Shown: positions 32,886 to 45,018, counted from the stretch's first letter. The stretch is DNA of 64,000 nt from Acheta domesticus (GCA_031308135.1 JAHLJT010000631.1:147628580-147692579), one strand, 5' to 3'. Notes: generated by a model not told the origin, from the letters alone. Numbers and translations: made by a program.

Positions 32886-34676
32886 TTCATTACAAAGAAA
32901 TTATCTGCAGCATTCGGAAAGCATGTGTGCTTTCCGAATCTCCGTCGAAACTACCCGAAAATAATTATTCAAAATAAAGGTGGAACCATCTGTGATTTAA
33001 AATTGTTAAAAAAATTTAGTTATTTTAGATTTTAAATTTAAGATCTGTAACTCGCAACCACATTTTGAACTTATTATTTTAACAGAATTACTCGTGAAAC
33101 TCAGTGCCCGAGTTTCACCCCACTTCAGCCCACTGTGCGCCGCAAGACCGCAATTGAATTCCTATGAATTACATCTCATTGTTAGGACATTATTTAGCTG
33201 TATGAAATGCAGTTACAATATTGTCAAATTTATCTTGATATTTTCTAGAAATGTTTTGTTTTCGCACCAAATGTTCTACGACTTGTAATAAGTTCTACAA
33301 AAAATGATGACTGAGATCTATTAATTCGGAGAGAAATTGTGGCATAAATAGTAATTCATAACCATCATTAAGGGCGAGAAAATACATGCTGTTTTAGCAC
33401 TACCAGTTTAGAAAAGACTTTGTTTCAGGCAATCATGTAAAATGTTCCGTACGTAAGCGCTCCTTGAATTACAGACCTAAAATATCCATAAATATATGAT
33501 TTTGAGCTCAGTTAAAAGCCACTAAAACAACCAAGAGAAAACTACTCATAGATGAGACTACCTGCGTCAGCTCTTAATCACTCAGAAATGAAGTTGTATA
33601 GAATAATATACTTCGTTGACTTCAGTGCCCCGTCGATTTTCTTTCCTAATGATGTAAAATGGTAAATAGTTTTACCACAACATCCAGCCATTTGGGGTGT
33701 TTCTTTCATAGCAGTGATGATTTTGTTTTTTAAAGAAATGTTGAAAAAGATTTAAAATAATTTTCAATTTTCATAAACTTAACAATATAGAACAATCACC
33801 TGATGTTAAACTTATTCTTTAAACGTATCCGGATGCAATGTATGGTACCTCTTGAGCAGAACTATACCGCGAATCAAAACAATGCAAATTGAACCTTAGG
33901 ATACACTGTAATATGGTACGAACGTTACAAAATCGTTTCAAAAGGTAAAATAACACCCCAACCCTTTCATAACAAAAACAGTTTGACTATTGCTACTGAA
34001 CCAAGGTGCTTTAATGATTTTACGTAAAAATTATTTTGAACCGTTTGTGGTAATTTGATGTGACTCGGTGTGGAATTTTGATTATTATCATACAGGCCAG
34101 GCTTTAGGGTTTCCAGATATCTCTTCAGAAAGTACTATATCGGAGGGGGGGAATAGTAAGATAAAAAAAGACATATTTTGCAACAATAATATTTTCATGT
34201 GTTAATAAAACAATCATCTCCTTTAATATTATATCATTTTTTACTATTAATGTAGTAGTCAATAATTTATAATTAAATATATTAACAACACAATTGCCTG
34301 CTTCACTACAATTATCTTTGGATAACATTCTTTGGATTTGACTTATTATTTAATTCAATCGATTAATTGTTTTCGACGAAACTGTTTGGTTTATTGAGTA
34401 CCTTGACGTTATGTATCTTCATAAATAATTCTTGAACTTCCATACACTTGTAAGCAATGTTAAAAAATGAACAGCTCTCTTCGAACTGACTCATTCTACA
34501 TTCTGTTGCGTTCGTCGGTCCAAACGTTTTTCATAACACTGAAAATTCTTTCGGCATTGGAGTCCGTAACTGATGCATAATATTGAAACAATTTCAACAG
34601 ATTTGGGGCCGAAGCTAAAACAACTGCGCGGACCTGCGCGACAGCCAGGATTCTCAATAGTGCAAAGTCAGCTCTA
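32886..34676. other. AT-rich region, nothing recognised
   Basis: Contains a type B-like end remnant 'TGCTGTTTTAGCACTACCAG' at about 33390. Otherwise only short AT-rich ORFs. Confidence 0.5.
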
Positions 34677-34678
34677 AA

Positions 34679-35045
34679 GGTGCGTGTCCACTAGAGAGTA
34701 ACTAGCGCGAGTGAGTCTCGAGAGAAGCTGTCCGCCTGTGAGCGATTCGCAGAAATGTCTGCCTCTCGAGAGTGCACTCGCCACGCCCTCTCGAGATAAC
34801 CTCTCAAATGCCTGTCCACTGGAGAGCAGTAGGCTCGCGATAGAGATACGAGAGTTAAGATGGAGGCGAAGAAGAGAGCGGCAGCGACTTTTGTTACTTA
34901 ACAGAACACTGTTACTTAATACGCTTCTTTGCAAAAGAAGAAAAGTACATGGGTGAGAAAGTAGATTGATCGTTGACCACAGAGGAGCTCGACACTTATC
35001 AAAGAATTTGAAAAAGACGTTACGTAACATTTTAGACAATTTGTA
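34679..35045 (+). mobile_element. PIF/Harbinger-like transposon 5' end
   Basis: Begins AGGTGCGTGTCCACTAGAGA after a TAA, a typical Harbinger-type end beside a 3-bp TWA target. TGTCCACTAGAGAG recurs inside as TGTCCACTGGAGAG (about 34814). From the ATG at 34860 (Met-Glu-Ala-Lys-Lys-Arg...) a broken frame leads to WVRKWIDR and SSTLIKEFEKDV, the 'WVRPWI..R..GAY..L..EL' N-terminal pattern of Harbinger/ALP1-type nucleases. Stops and frame changes are present. The catalytic part and the right end are missing. Confidence 0.5.
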
Positions 35046-35189
35046 AGCAACACACCTTGTTTAACCTAATCTCAAAATTTCTATAATTTCTGTTGGTCAC
35101 TTTTTTTAAAATTTTTACTTTAATATCAAATATAAATAACCACACAATAGAAGCCCGGGAGTGAATCTTTCCTTTCCCGGTTTCGTAAA

Positions 35190-36548
35190 TTATGAATTTG
35201 TTCGTTCTCCTGTAGGTACGCATACACGGAGTAATATACATAGAACAGAGAGCTACGTAAAGCTGCGAAAAACGATAAATCAACGTAAATAAATGTTCTG
35301 GGGGGCTTGATACAGGAAGAGTGATTGTTTCATTTTTTTTCAAAACGCCCGTCCACCTGTCTGACTAGCACCTACACTATTCTAAAGATTTTTCCCAAAA
35401 TGTTCCCCGGGCGATCTGACTCAAAGCTCTGGGTTTTTGAAAAACCTTCTTTAAGTTTAAGGGTACTTTACATGAATCCCATGGGACATTTTCAAAATTT
35501 TCTTAAAAATATATCCACATTTTTACTTTCTCGCTTTAAGAATACTTCGTAAGAATGAAAACCGGAAAAAGGGCGCGTCGAATTTTCGCCAGAAAAACTC
35601 TTATAGCTGGGATCTGGTAACGAAAAAGTGGATAAATTATATTACTAAATTTTAAAAAAAATCCCCTAACTCGCGGTGTAGTCAAAATCCATGTTTTGTT
35701 GCTTCTTGATACTGAAAAATCGATTGACGACAAAACGTCTGTCTGTCTGTCTGTGGTCAACGCTAGCGCCTAAACCGTTCAGCTGATTTTCTTCAAAATT
35801 GATCAATCGATTTGATTGATGTCGAGGCTCCTGAAATTTGAAACCGATATTTTAACTTTGGGGGGTACTTTACATGAAGCCGTTGGACATTTTCAAACTT
35901 TTTAAGCCATTAGACATTTTCAAACAAATGGCTCCAAATGTTTTGATTAATTTTTATTGTTGAATAATGCTAAGAACGTTTAAGAGAATGGTGCAAGTAT
36001 AATTTTTGTTGATATCTCCAATTTTTCGAAAATTGTAAAAAACAATTTCAAGACTGCAAAATTGAAGATAGATATTTTTGCCTCAGACAAAGTCGGTTGT
36101 ACAAAATTAGCACTTTAAGTAAGGTAATGTACACATTTTTAAAGAAACGATTAGTTTTTGCTTAAATTGCGTTTGAAATTTACCAATTTTTTTCTGAAAA
36201 ACTGCTCCAAAATTTTTCTTTCAATTTCCTCGACATACGTAATAAGGGATATTAAAAAATGTGGCGCTAATCTTATTTGTTTGATATTGCTTGGTTTTTG
36301 GAAAATTTCAAAACAATATTTATAAATCTACAAAATTGTAGATAGAGATTTTTGCCTCAAACGAAGTCTGTTTACAAATTTAGTTCTTTACAAAATGTCA
36401 TGTACAGTTTTCTGAAAACAAAAACAAGTAGGTTTTGCGTAATTGCGGCTAGACGTTTGCGAAAACAATTTTTCTCAAATACCGCCCCCAATTTTTTCTT
36501 TAAATTTTCACCACATGTGCAATAAGGGAAGGCAAATAAATAAATAAA
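35190..36548 (-). repeat. Reverse family A copies (two adjacent)
   Basis: 35190-35520 carries the GTAGGTACGCATACACGGAG end and the downstream blocks. 35521-36548 starts TTTACTTTCTCGCTTTAAGA (the alternative TTACGAA-type end), with 'CTGTCTGTCTGTGGTCAACG' and 'CTAGCGCCTAAACCGTTC' near 35740-35780. A CTAGTAGTGCCATAGAATGG end in the opposite sense follows at 36549. Confidence 0.75.
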
Positions 36549-36760
36549 CTAGTAGTGCCATAGAATGGCACAGACTTTCTCTCAGAACTTTGTTTTTTAA
36601 TCTCTATAGTTTGAATTAGTTTTTCTGTTATGAATGATCTTCTCAGATACCTTTTTTGGGCCCCCAAAGGTCAGTTTTTCACATTCTCTGGATTTTGCGG
36701 CTTCCTAACGCTAGAGATGAAACCTCCATACCCTTATTACTATTATATAAGAGTAAATGT
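36549..36760 (+). repeat. Family A CTAG-end fragment
   Basis: CTAGTAGTGCCATAGAATGGCAC with ACTTTCTCTC just inside is a diverged left end of family A. The sequence after it does not follow the usual interior. Confidence 0.55.
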
Positions 36761-36764
36761 CATG

Positions 36765-36850
36765 CATAGCCACGGTGGTCGCAGTCGCAAATAGCGATCA
36801 TTGGCACAGCTCTTCCGATGGAAGCTTCGCTGGTTCGAATCCTGGGGGGA
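36765..36850 (+). ncRNA. tRNA-like sequence (SINE head or tRNA pseudogene)
   Basis: GGTTCGAATCC (about 36831) is a perfect B box, with A-box-like TAGCCACGGTGG (36767) or TGGCACAGC (36801) upstream. The spacing does not fit an intact tRNA, so a tRNA-derived SINE or a decayed gene is more likely. Confidence 0.4.
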
Positions 36851-37421
36851 TTCGGGGAATATTATTTGTCAATATTCTTTGTTGTCGCAGGAAATAATTG
36901 AGAATTCTAGGAACTTTACTGCAAACTATGTGAAGTCATTCGAATCACAAATATTGATAACTAGCAGAAGCGTTGCTGGGAGTATTTATCACAATAATTT
37001 ATTAGATAGGAAGAGGCATTCCATCCTTTCCCGCCCACCGCGGAGCCTACTTATATCCATTTTATTTTATCCCCGTTCCGTCTTGCCCAACCACTCTCTG
37101 TCTTGCTCCCACCTGGAAATACTCTGTCTTCCTCGCTTTCTCAATAAAGATGTTTATATTTTTTAAATTGGGGTTCCCACCTCTAAACTTCACTTACTTT
37201 ATAAATAAAATAATAAAATAAATAAAAAATAAATACATTTACTCATATATTATTTTTGTGGAATTTTAGGTATTATTCCCAAACGTTCAATCAGTTGACA
37301 CATCGTAAAACTTATTCTTTTTCTTATATTTTCTTATTTCGTTATAAACAGCGTTTATAAAGAAAACTGAAATTAATCGTTGACCCCACGCCGAGGCAAT
37401 TGAAATACAAATAAAGTGCTT
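36851..37421. other. Unassigned sequence with TATA-like and AATAAA words
   Basis: Holds CCTACTTATATCC (about 37050) and CTCAATAAAGATG (about 37140), a layout seen in some LTRs, but I found no TG...CA ends or target duplication. Confidence 0.3.
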
Positions 37422-37425
37422 TTAA

Positions 37426-38793
37426 CACTAGAACGACGGTCACCGGTCAATTGACCGGTTGGGAGTTTTGAACTGCCGTATTTAGGAAACTAGTATATGT
37501 ATGAGTTTGATATTACGTGACTTTTATTATTTTAGGCTCCAGAGAAATCTTATAAATTTGTATGCAAAAAAAGTTGTGTCGTGCTGGAGAAACAAGCGAG
37601 CCTACCTAAAACGACGGCTCCCGGTCAATTGACCGGTGTATAGTTTTAGCATTTTTGTGTGCGTTACTGACATTCATGACGTTAATTTTTTCTTTTTATC
37701 AGTTTTGAACCTTATAAATAATTTGTTGAGTAATGTTCAAGCCAAAATTGGATTTTTATTCTCAATAGCTATTCACATTTCTTATAATTTTTTGTGATTG
37801 TAAACCTCCGCAAAGCAACATGAATGCAGGCCCAAGTCTGCACTTTTATACCTACGCATTGTTTCTAACATTGGTACTTGCCCGCCGGCCTTACGGATTT
37901 TCGGTACTGGTGTTGATGCGTGTTTGAGCTTGTTGCTGCGTCGCGTCACAATTTTCGCATCAGGCAAGAATACTACACGTAGTACCGTTCAAAAAAGGGA
38001 CAGGTTGCTTTTAGCGGATCTCTATTATTATAGTGGTATTGTGTGTGGTGTTCTACAGTCCAAAAAAGTTGCGGCATGTCGAAAAAACGTTTTCTTACGC
38101 CAGCTCAAAATGTTGAAGAGCTGCGGAATATTCCTTTGGATCAGTCTGAAAATGAGTCTGATGGTCGTGAGTCAACTGACGTAGAGAGCGATATTGAATT
38201 TATTCCGCTAGAATCACATTCTTCCATCAAGCAGCGAATCTGACTCGACGATACAGGAATTTGACGATTCTATTCCTGGTAAGTTTCTTATTTTATGCTC
38301 TAACTTATTTGTTTTTTTAAAATATATTTTTACTACGTTTATACATCATTATCATTCACTTACTTGCAAATTTTGCCTGTTCTTCTGATTAGCCATATTT
38401 ATACCACTATCGGTTTTGGCGGTATATTCTTCTTATAGTTCATTCAAAGTATTGTAAAAATTGTGTATGAAATGTTTTTTAAATGTTTTTGAATTTAAAA
38501 CCCTAATTTAATTTACTTTTACGGCAATAAAACTATAGATTTCCATGAAATGTCATGATTTACGTTTTTTTCTTGCCGATTTGAACGAGCAAAAAGTCAC
38601 AAGTAAGACCAAACTCAAAAGGAAACAAATTGTTACGGATACAATATACTTTAAAAACAACTATAATATTTTAAAATAGTAATAGGGCACATCGCAATAC
38701 ATAGACATCGTCACAAGCATTAAAAAAATCCAACCGGTCAATTGACCGGTGGCCGTCGTTCTAGGTAGGCAACCAACTACCGTCGTTCTAGTG
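37426..38793 (+). mobile_element. piggyBac-like element, internally deleted, 1.37 kb
   Basis: Perfect 15-bp terminal inverted repeats CACTAGAACGACGGT (37426-37440 and complement 38779-38793), flanked by TTAA on the left (37422-37425) and TCAA on the right (38794-38797). This is the piggyBac target site with one change. A palindrome ACCGGTCAATTGACCGGT lies near each end (37442-37459, 38733-38750), with a third copy (37621-37636) beside an internal 'CCTACCTAAAACGACGG' repeat that is mirrored at the right end. This matches the terminal plus internal repeat layout of piggyBac elements. Most of the transposase is missing. Confidence 0.8.
38076..38278 (+). pseudogene. piggyBac-like transposase N-terminus, frameshifted
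   Basis: From ATG 38076: MSKKRFLTPAQNVEELRNIP followed by an acidic, Ser-rich stretch, the usual N-terminal style of piggyBac transposases ('KRFL...E.L..IP.D'). The frame is lost at about 38224 by a one-base insertion within a Ser run; acidic sequence (TIQEFDDSIP) continues in the next frame up to a donor-like CCTG|GTAAGT at 38278. The DDD catalytic domain is absent. Confidence 0.65.
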
Positions 38794-38799
38794 TCAATT

Positions 38800-39130
38800 G
38801 AACTTGAGTATGCGTTTTAGGATCCTTGTGGCTCCCGTAAATGTGCCATTAACCATTTTGACAATTATAATATCTACAAGAATTCGATAACACACAGTGG
38901 ATCCCGCCTTGACCAAAGTTTTTCTGTTACCCAAAATAAAGCCTCTTTCGTTCGACTTTCAACAACCTTGCAAAACTCTGATTGACACACATTTAAATCC
39001 TTCCGTTTCTCACTACTCTTTTTTTTGAATAAACCGAACCGAACTTACCGAATTTACTCTCATCAATTTAAATCATCATTCCTTCACCAGCTAAAGGTTT
39101 GCTTTCTACACTGCAATAAAATACTTCCCA
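38800..39130. other. AT-rich spacer, nothing recognised
   Basis: No supported feature. Confidence 0.5.
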
Positions 39131-41622
39131 ACAAAAATTCATCCATCTGTCAACGTTTTGCAAAAACGAAAAAATACCCCAAATTGAACTTAACGACGTA
39201 TTAAAAAGTGCAAAAGCACTATCCATTCCAAAAGTTTGAAGAAAGAGTTGGAGCCATTTATGATGGCGTTTGAGCGTTTCTAAAAATGCGGAATTTTCAG
39301 TTTCTTTTCACATACTGTTGAGTTCTCGAGAAACTTTATTTGACATTATTTAAAGCACATGTATTGGTAATTATAATAATGTAAACAAATCGCCACTAAT
39401 CTAAATATTACCGAAGTAAAAAAATTACATTTTTGTGTTTTGTGAAAAAACAAAAGAATATAGCAATATCGCGTTTTAGTCATCTCATAGATTACATTTA
39501 GACTATTCCTACCAAAAGTTTAAAGAAAAAATTTGGAGTCTTTTTGGAGAAAATCTTGTTTCTGTATTTTTTTAATTGCAAATATTTCGCGCAATATTGT
39601 GCAAAAACGAATTTTATTTGAAGGAAAAATCTCTATCTGCAATTTTGTAATTGAAGGAAGACGCCGAAAACAATTGGAACTTTTAGAATTTTCGGTAATT
39701 CAGAGTAAAGCGTTAAAATCGGCCGAATCCCACCTTAATAAGTATATTTACTTTATCCTTACAAGAAATTTAAAGAAAAAAATTTGTAGGGGTATTAAAG
39801 AAAATTTTGAAAATGTCCGTGCGGCTTCATGTAAAGCCCCAAATTTTGAAGAATGTTTTTCAAAATCCTTGAGCCTGGCACCTTGAATGGAACCAGATCG
39901 ACCTGGGTATATTTCTTTTGGAAGAAATCGTACTAATGGTTTAGGCGCTAGTTTTGTTCAGAGACTGATGGACGGACAGACAGATGGACGTTTAGAAAAG
40001 AACCACTTTTTCGGTATCAGGGGACCTCAAGACTTGTATTTCCGTTCAAATCTCGAAATCGATTTTCCGCAGCATTACATATCCTTGCCTATGATACGTA
40101 CAGTACTCCGTATTGTGGCGGCATAAAGCGGTGCCTTAAGAAAGTTACAACAAAACTTCTTTTTCGTACTCTCAGGCATGCGCACGTGCGCTTTCCCCGC
40201 TCGCCTCGGCCCAGCCGCGCCCCACCCCGACCGCTGTCCTTTGCTGTCAGAGCCCCACCCCTCCGACGGGACGCCGGCCTGGTAAGAATTTATGACCATT
40301 TGTCGTCAAAGGCCACTTGACGAACCCACTCCACTGAATGCACTTTTGGGACCCACCCTCGCCGATCCTTGGGCGCGCTCCTCACTTCCACGCCTATCGC
40401 GCTAATTCAAGAAAGTCCGAACCCTTTGCCATACAATAATTGCTCACAAGGGATGCCCCCCAACGAACGCAGCTGCGTTTCGGTAAACAGAGATAGCGTT
40501 TCGGGAGAGAGAGATACTTTAGAAAATTTTCCACGAATCCTCGGACCGCGATTCGTCAAAATTAATTCTGCGACGCAGTAAGGTGCGACCAATGACAGGT
40601 TTCACAAAGTAGGTCAGCGAGCCTAGGATGAACTTAGGAGGGGGAAGATCCGGAGAGGGACAGATTCCCAAAATCTTGAAAAGAAGTCAACACTAGGGAG
40701 GTAGTCGTGAGAGCGAACACACGAGAGCATCGGTCGCGAAAGAAACGTTTAGAAGTGAGTTATGAACGGGTAAACGCCAGGGCAGCGGCCGCGAAACAGA
40801 CACTTAGAAGCGAGTTGCGAGAGGGCGCTTCATGAGCAAAACTCGTTGCCTAATTCGAGCGAACGAGCCGCGAGTACCAGGATCCAGCCTCCGGTCCGCA
40901 CCAGCAAATAAATGCTGTCGTATCGCTCGTCCAAGCCGTAGTGAGAAACGAATCCGGACTCGTCCAGCGTCTTGGTGGCGAGGCTCAAAGGAGACCTCGG
41001 GGCACGCAGTGGCCGCGAGAAGGCGTCCGCCCTCCCTTTTCAACATTGCAGCTCATAAGACAACGCCCGTTGAAGACGCCAAGGCCATCGACCGCAACGT
41101 GGACACCCCAGCCCACGCCCATTCAACAGATAAGACTTTCAACGCACGCCCGCGCTTTGGGGCGTCCCGCCTCGAGACGAGACGGAAAATGTCTCCGAAA
41201 TTCTAAAGTGTTCTATCTTTCTGGTTTTTTTGTTTGTTTTTGTTAGAGTTAAGCGGTGCCGCGCAATGGCATATTTTTCTTTAAGACTGTAACAGAAGTG
41301 TAATTAACTATCTTTTCTCTTAATTTTCTTTTACTGAGCTCAATAGGTAGGGTGTAATCCCACCTCATGGGATTTTCTTGTGTAACTTCCTCGGCCGTAG
41401 GTCGGGAATAAATGTATAATTTTATTTCACTGCCCAATTACGGCTAATCATTTACGAAGTAGTTTCCCGGCCCGCACCTCTCTTCCACCCGCTAGACGAT
41501 GTCGTTGCAATTCGGCTTTCCCAACGTGGGGCCGGAGGACGCGATGTCGTTGCAATTCGGCGCCAACGCGGGGCTAGATAGTCGATCTGGTTGCAGTATA
41601 TACGTACGTATACGGGAAAGTA
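39131..41622 (+). repeat. Family A copy (forward) interrupted by an LTR-like insertion
   Basis: The interior blocks run from about 39200 ('CTATCCATTCCAAAAGTTTGAAG') through 'AAAGAAAAAATTTGGAG' and 'GGTTTAGGCGCTAG' (39935) to 'ACGTACAGTACTCCGTAT' at 40113. The element resumes at 41600 with ATACGTACGTATACGGGAAA. Removing 40114-41595 and one GTAT restores a continuous family A end. Confidence 0.8.
40114..41595 (+). mobile_element. Probable solo LTR, 1,482 bp
   Basis: The insert begins TGTGGCGGCATAAAGCGG and ends CTGGTTGCA (TG...CA), and is flanked by GTAT on both sides (40110-40113, 41596-41599), a 4-bp target duplication typical of many LTR retrotransposons. It is GC-rich in its first kilobase and has AATAAA at 41407 near the end. 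There is no gag/pol coding, so it looks like a single LTR left by recombination. All ORFs inside are short. Confidence 0.7.
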
Positions 41623-41720
41623 AAAAATTGGACCAGTTTTTGAGCAAATGGCTCTTGAGCGTTTCTGAAAGTGCGGAAATTTCATCACATTTTCACAGAA
41701 AACTTTTGAGCTTTATTATA
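41623..41720 (+). repeat. Family A interior fragment
   Basis: 'CTTGAGCGTTTCTGAAAGTG' and 'TTCACAGAAAACTTTTGAG' are family A interior words directly after the previous copy's end. Confidence 0.6.
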
Positions 41721-42129
41721 TACAGTTATTACTATCATATCGATGGCAAAGGCCTTACTTATTCCAGTCGGTTACTATCTTGGATCCCCGTCAAATTGTA
41801 CATTCCTCTTCCCTGGGCACTTCTCGTATCTCATAAGAATGTAGCGACTAGGAATGTGAAGATTTTATCCCAATATACGTTTTAGAGTTCATACTCATTT
41901 ATTTAATCATGAAATTGGTTAAATTAGTGATTGAACAGATTTACTTTAAAATAATTTTTCATAAATATCATGACTAGAGACAGGATTGCCACGCATTATC
42001 AAATGCTAAGATATGCATGCAAACATGTACTATCAAATAGCCAAATATGCACGATGCAGGATAAAAATGGACAAAACATGCACAATCAAATATTATCTTA
42101 TTTAAATTTTTAGTTAAATTGACTTTTGT

Positions 42130-42756
42130 AAAAGAGAAAAAATAACAATTTTTCTAAACTGCTCTATGTCAAATTCTTACTTTGGTCCGAAAAAATGTTT
42201 CTGAATGCAGAAAATGACCTTTTTACGTCATAAGGCATAATTGGAACGTACTTCAAAGACGAAATCTAAGCAAATGTAAGGTCAAATCCTGCATGTTCTG
42301 ATTTTTTACTACAAATCATGATTATCATGTTTTCGTTTTACATTTTTGAGAAATTTCAAGTCACAATTTAAATTGAAAACTTTTTGTAATTTCTCCGTAG
42401 CTGTCTCACCAATATCTCCAAACATCAATTCCAGACACTTAAATGTCTTCAACAATTTTTAATGACTCCACGAAAGGAAGACCTACTGATTCTAATTTCT
42501 GTAGATAAGGAAGACTATTTTCTCTTCGTGTGTATGGGTCCGGGATACCCTGTCTTGTATATTCCTCTAAGAGTCCTTTAAACGTTGGATTTTCTACTTT
42601 TTCGAAAGGTAATTTGTCCCTAATAAAGAATCACACATTTCCATTAAAAATGGATTGAATGTTTCCTCAGTTTCCAGTAAGTATGACATAATTTCTGTCC
42701 TTCCTCTAGCTTCGACACTACAAGAAGTAGGTGCAAGGTGCTGGCCCATTTGAAAC
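42130..42756 (-). pseudogene. Decayed hAT-type transposase C-terminal region
   Basis: On the minus strand, broken by stops and frame changes, I read 'EIMSYLLETEETFNPFLMEM' (about 42640-42700), 'LPYLQKLESVGLPFVESLKI' (about 42450-42510) and 'YVPIMPYDVKRSFSAFRNI' (about 42190-42250) followed by '...SLEKL'. The last block is the hAT dimerisation signature (P.....VERSFS..K.I.......L....LE..). It lies just inside the inverted end of the element at 41975-48910, where a transposase C-terminus would be expected. Confidence 0.65.
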
Positions 42757-43956
42757 ATTTAATCTGCATGGAACATTTAATCTGCATCAATAAATTCAAA
42801 CTAGCGTACCCATGCGAGAACTCTCGCATGTTAACCCCACCCTTTCCCTATCCATTTGTCTATCCTTTCCATAAATGAGAGGAAAGGAGAGGAACTACTA
42901 ATATAATTGCAGAATATCAAACAAAATAACAATGCAATTGATGCACCTGGATGTTGGAAACAAACTTTCAATAAAAGTTTATTCAACAATATAGAGAGAT
43001 GTTCCTGGAACATTTCGTACTTCTTTAAAAACAGCATTTGAATAAATTATTCTTGAGAGTTAGCTTTTCGCTTTCCTTGATACTCACAAAAATAACAGAA
43101 AAGGTTTTTACTCTTGAGAAAACAAAGTTAAGTAGTACGAAAATACCGAATCGGACAAGTATAGACATAATCTTTGCAATATTTTCACTTTCCCTGATTT
43201 GTTATGAAGAATCAAGGGCGTTTTGGAGAGTCAGAGTGCTACCTTGTTGGGGTGCGAAAATTGAAAAATTATTTTTATACTAAAAAGTATTGGATTATTT
43301 TCTGCGTTCTTACGTACCTCAAGAAAAGCGATTCGGAGTCAAAAAAATAATCAAACTAATATTTTCACCTTTGAGTACTGAATACCATTTGTTGCATTAG
43401 AAACAGTTTAGTAGGCTTAGACTTCACTTCGGTACGTGGGAATGTTGCTCAAACAATGCTTGCGTATTGAATATCTTAACGAACCGACACCTTGAGATTA
43501 ATATCAAACGGTATATTATTTACAATACGTGGTTGCAGCTAGGCGTTGATGTACATATTTCCAGATATTGCCAACATTTAAATCGTGCGTTTGGACTGCG
43601 GTCGTTGGCAGATGTCGAGTGCCTTGCGCTATTCTTTCTATAATTTTAAATTTAGTTGTTTTTTAATTAATTCACTTAGTATTGTAGACTAGCGCGTTTT
43701 AAATTTGTTTTCCATTTATTTCAAGCTATTTTACGTACTTTAGCTACTTTAAAAACTTTGTTCTACGTGTTGTGCCATAGCACAAGTTTTCCCCCACTAC
43801 CTCTGCGTCCCCGTGGGAGAACTCTCGAATGTTAGACCCCACACACATCTCGATCCTATTTTCATTCTAAGAGGGAAAGTAGTTAACGAAACGTGTTTAT
43901 TTGTTCAAAAATCTATGAAGGTAACTTGCAATGTACTAACACAATAACAAATGTAA

Positions 43957-44000
43957 CTAGTGGTGCTTCCAACGCACATACTTTCTCGCTCTGCTTCTAT
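43957..44000 (+). repeat. Family A-like CTAG end
   Basis: CTAGTGGTGCTTCCAACGCA with ACTTTCTCGC just inside is a diverged family A left end. Confidence 0.6.
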
Positions 44001-44057
44001 ACTGTCCTTACTGCTATTCCACTACTTCATAAGCCAGCAAAAGTGTATTACACCAGC

Positions 44058-44143
44058 AAACGTTTTCCGTTCCGAGACCCGACATCCGATACTCAAAGTC
44101 AAAGAACTGGCACTTATACCACTACGCCACGCCAACACCTCCT
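44058..44143 (-). ncRNA. tRNA-like sequence (minus)
   Basis: The minus strand reads TGGCGTAGTGGTATAAGTGC, a very good A box, and 'CGGGTCTCGGAAC', a B-box-like word about 50 nt later. The cloverleaf is incomplete. A tRNA-derived SINE head or pseudogene is likely. Confidence 0.4.
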
Positions 44144-44320
44144 GTATCGAACAGAGCCATGAATTAATAGAACCGACCTATAAAATGGTAAAAGCATGAC
44201 AAAGAAACAATTGATACGATGGTACATATACTTTACAAATCCAAGAAGAGAAGCAAACAATTGTTGAAAGTTAAAAATTTGGACAAATATATACAGACAT
44301 TTCCGGTACATTTATCGCAA

Positions 44321-45018
44321 TTACTTATATTTTAGTCAAAACGTAATTGTATCCGTTTCATCATTAGGAGCCGGTAATTGTCAACATGCGAAAAACATGT
44401 CTTTCAAACATGACCAAGAAAGGCAGTGGTGAACCGCATTACGAAGTATTCGTAAGGCTAGATAGTAATAATAATTTCGGAACGGTTAGGGATTGTAAGT
44501 TCATCGCATGCGTTCTGTTTATATTGTATTACAATTGAACTTTAAAATACTCAAAATTTTACTTAAATTGGTTCATACAGATAAATGCTAGACAACGGTT
44601 GATTTGACATGTCATACGCTTCAGAAATCGAATAACAGAGTTGAAAAATTGTTTAAAAGATGCAGTTTGGGAAAACACAGACAAGTCCTGTCTATTTATC
44701 TGCATTGATTCTATTCGTGAGTAGAAGTACTTCAAATGATTTTTAATAAAGTATCTACATTCTTCAAAGTTTTTTCCTGCAACATCACATTCATCAAATT
44801 AAAATACCCCTCTGGGGATCGAACTCGGCATCTTCCGTATTGAAGATCTCAACCCGAAGGTGTTTTAACCAGCCGCGCCACCGGACTAAACTGCGGACCA
44901 GCTACTTATATTTTAGTCAAAACATAATGTATCAGTTCTATCATTAGAAAGCCGGTAATTATCAACATGCGAAAAACACGTCTTTCTAACATGACCAAGA
45001 AAGGCAGCGGTGAACGGC
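44321..45018. repeat. Pair of direct repeats (~115 bp)
   Basis: 44321-44436 and 44903-45018 share ACTTATATTTTAGTCAAAAC, 'GCCGGTAATT.TCAACATGCG' and 'CATGACCAAGAAAGGCAG' at about 90% identity. The 466 bp between them contain the second tRNA-like sequence and a TTACGAA/TTCGTAA hairpin. Confidence 0.8.
44803..44890 (-). ncRNA. tRNA-like sequence (minus), SINE head candidate
   Basis: The minus strand reads GGTGGCGCGGCTGGTTAAAA (A box), an ATCTTC/GAAGAT hairpin like a long variable arm, and 'GAGTTCGATCCCC' (B box). This layout recalls a class II (Leu/Ser-type) tRNA, but the anticodon arm is not convincing. Confidence 0.45.

Noticed and set aside
36900..37180. Possible LTR with TATA-like word and AATAAA
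   Set aside because: No TG/CA boundaries or target duplication could be found.
40832..41246. Arg-rich ORFs of 101-124 codons
   Set aside because: They lie inside the CpG-rich LTR-like insertion in overlapping frames, with no domain.
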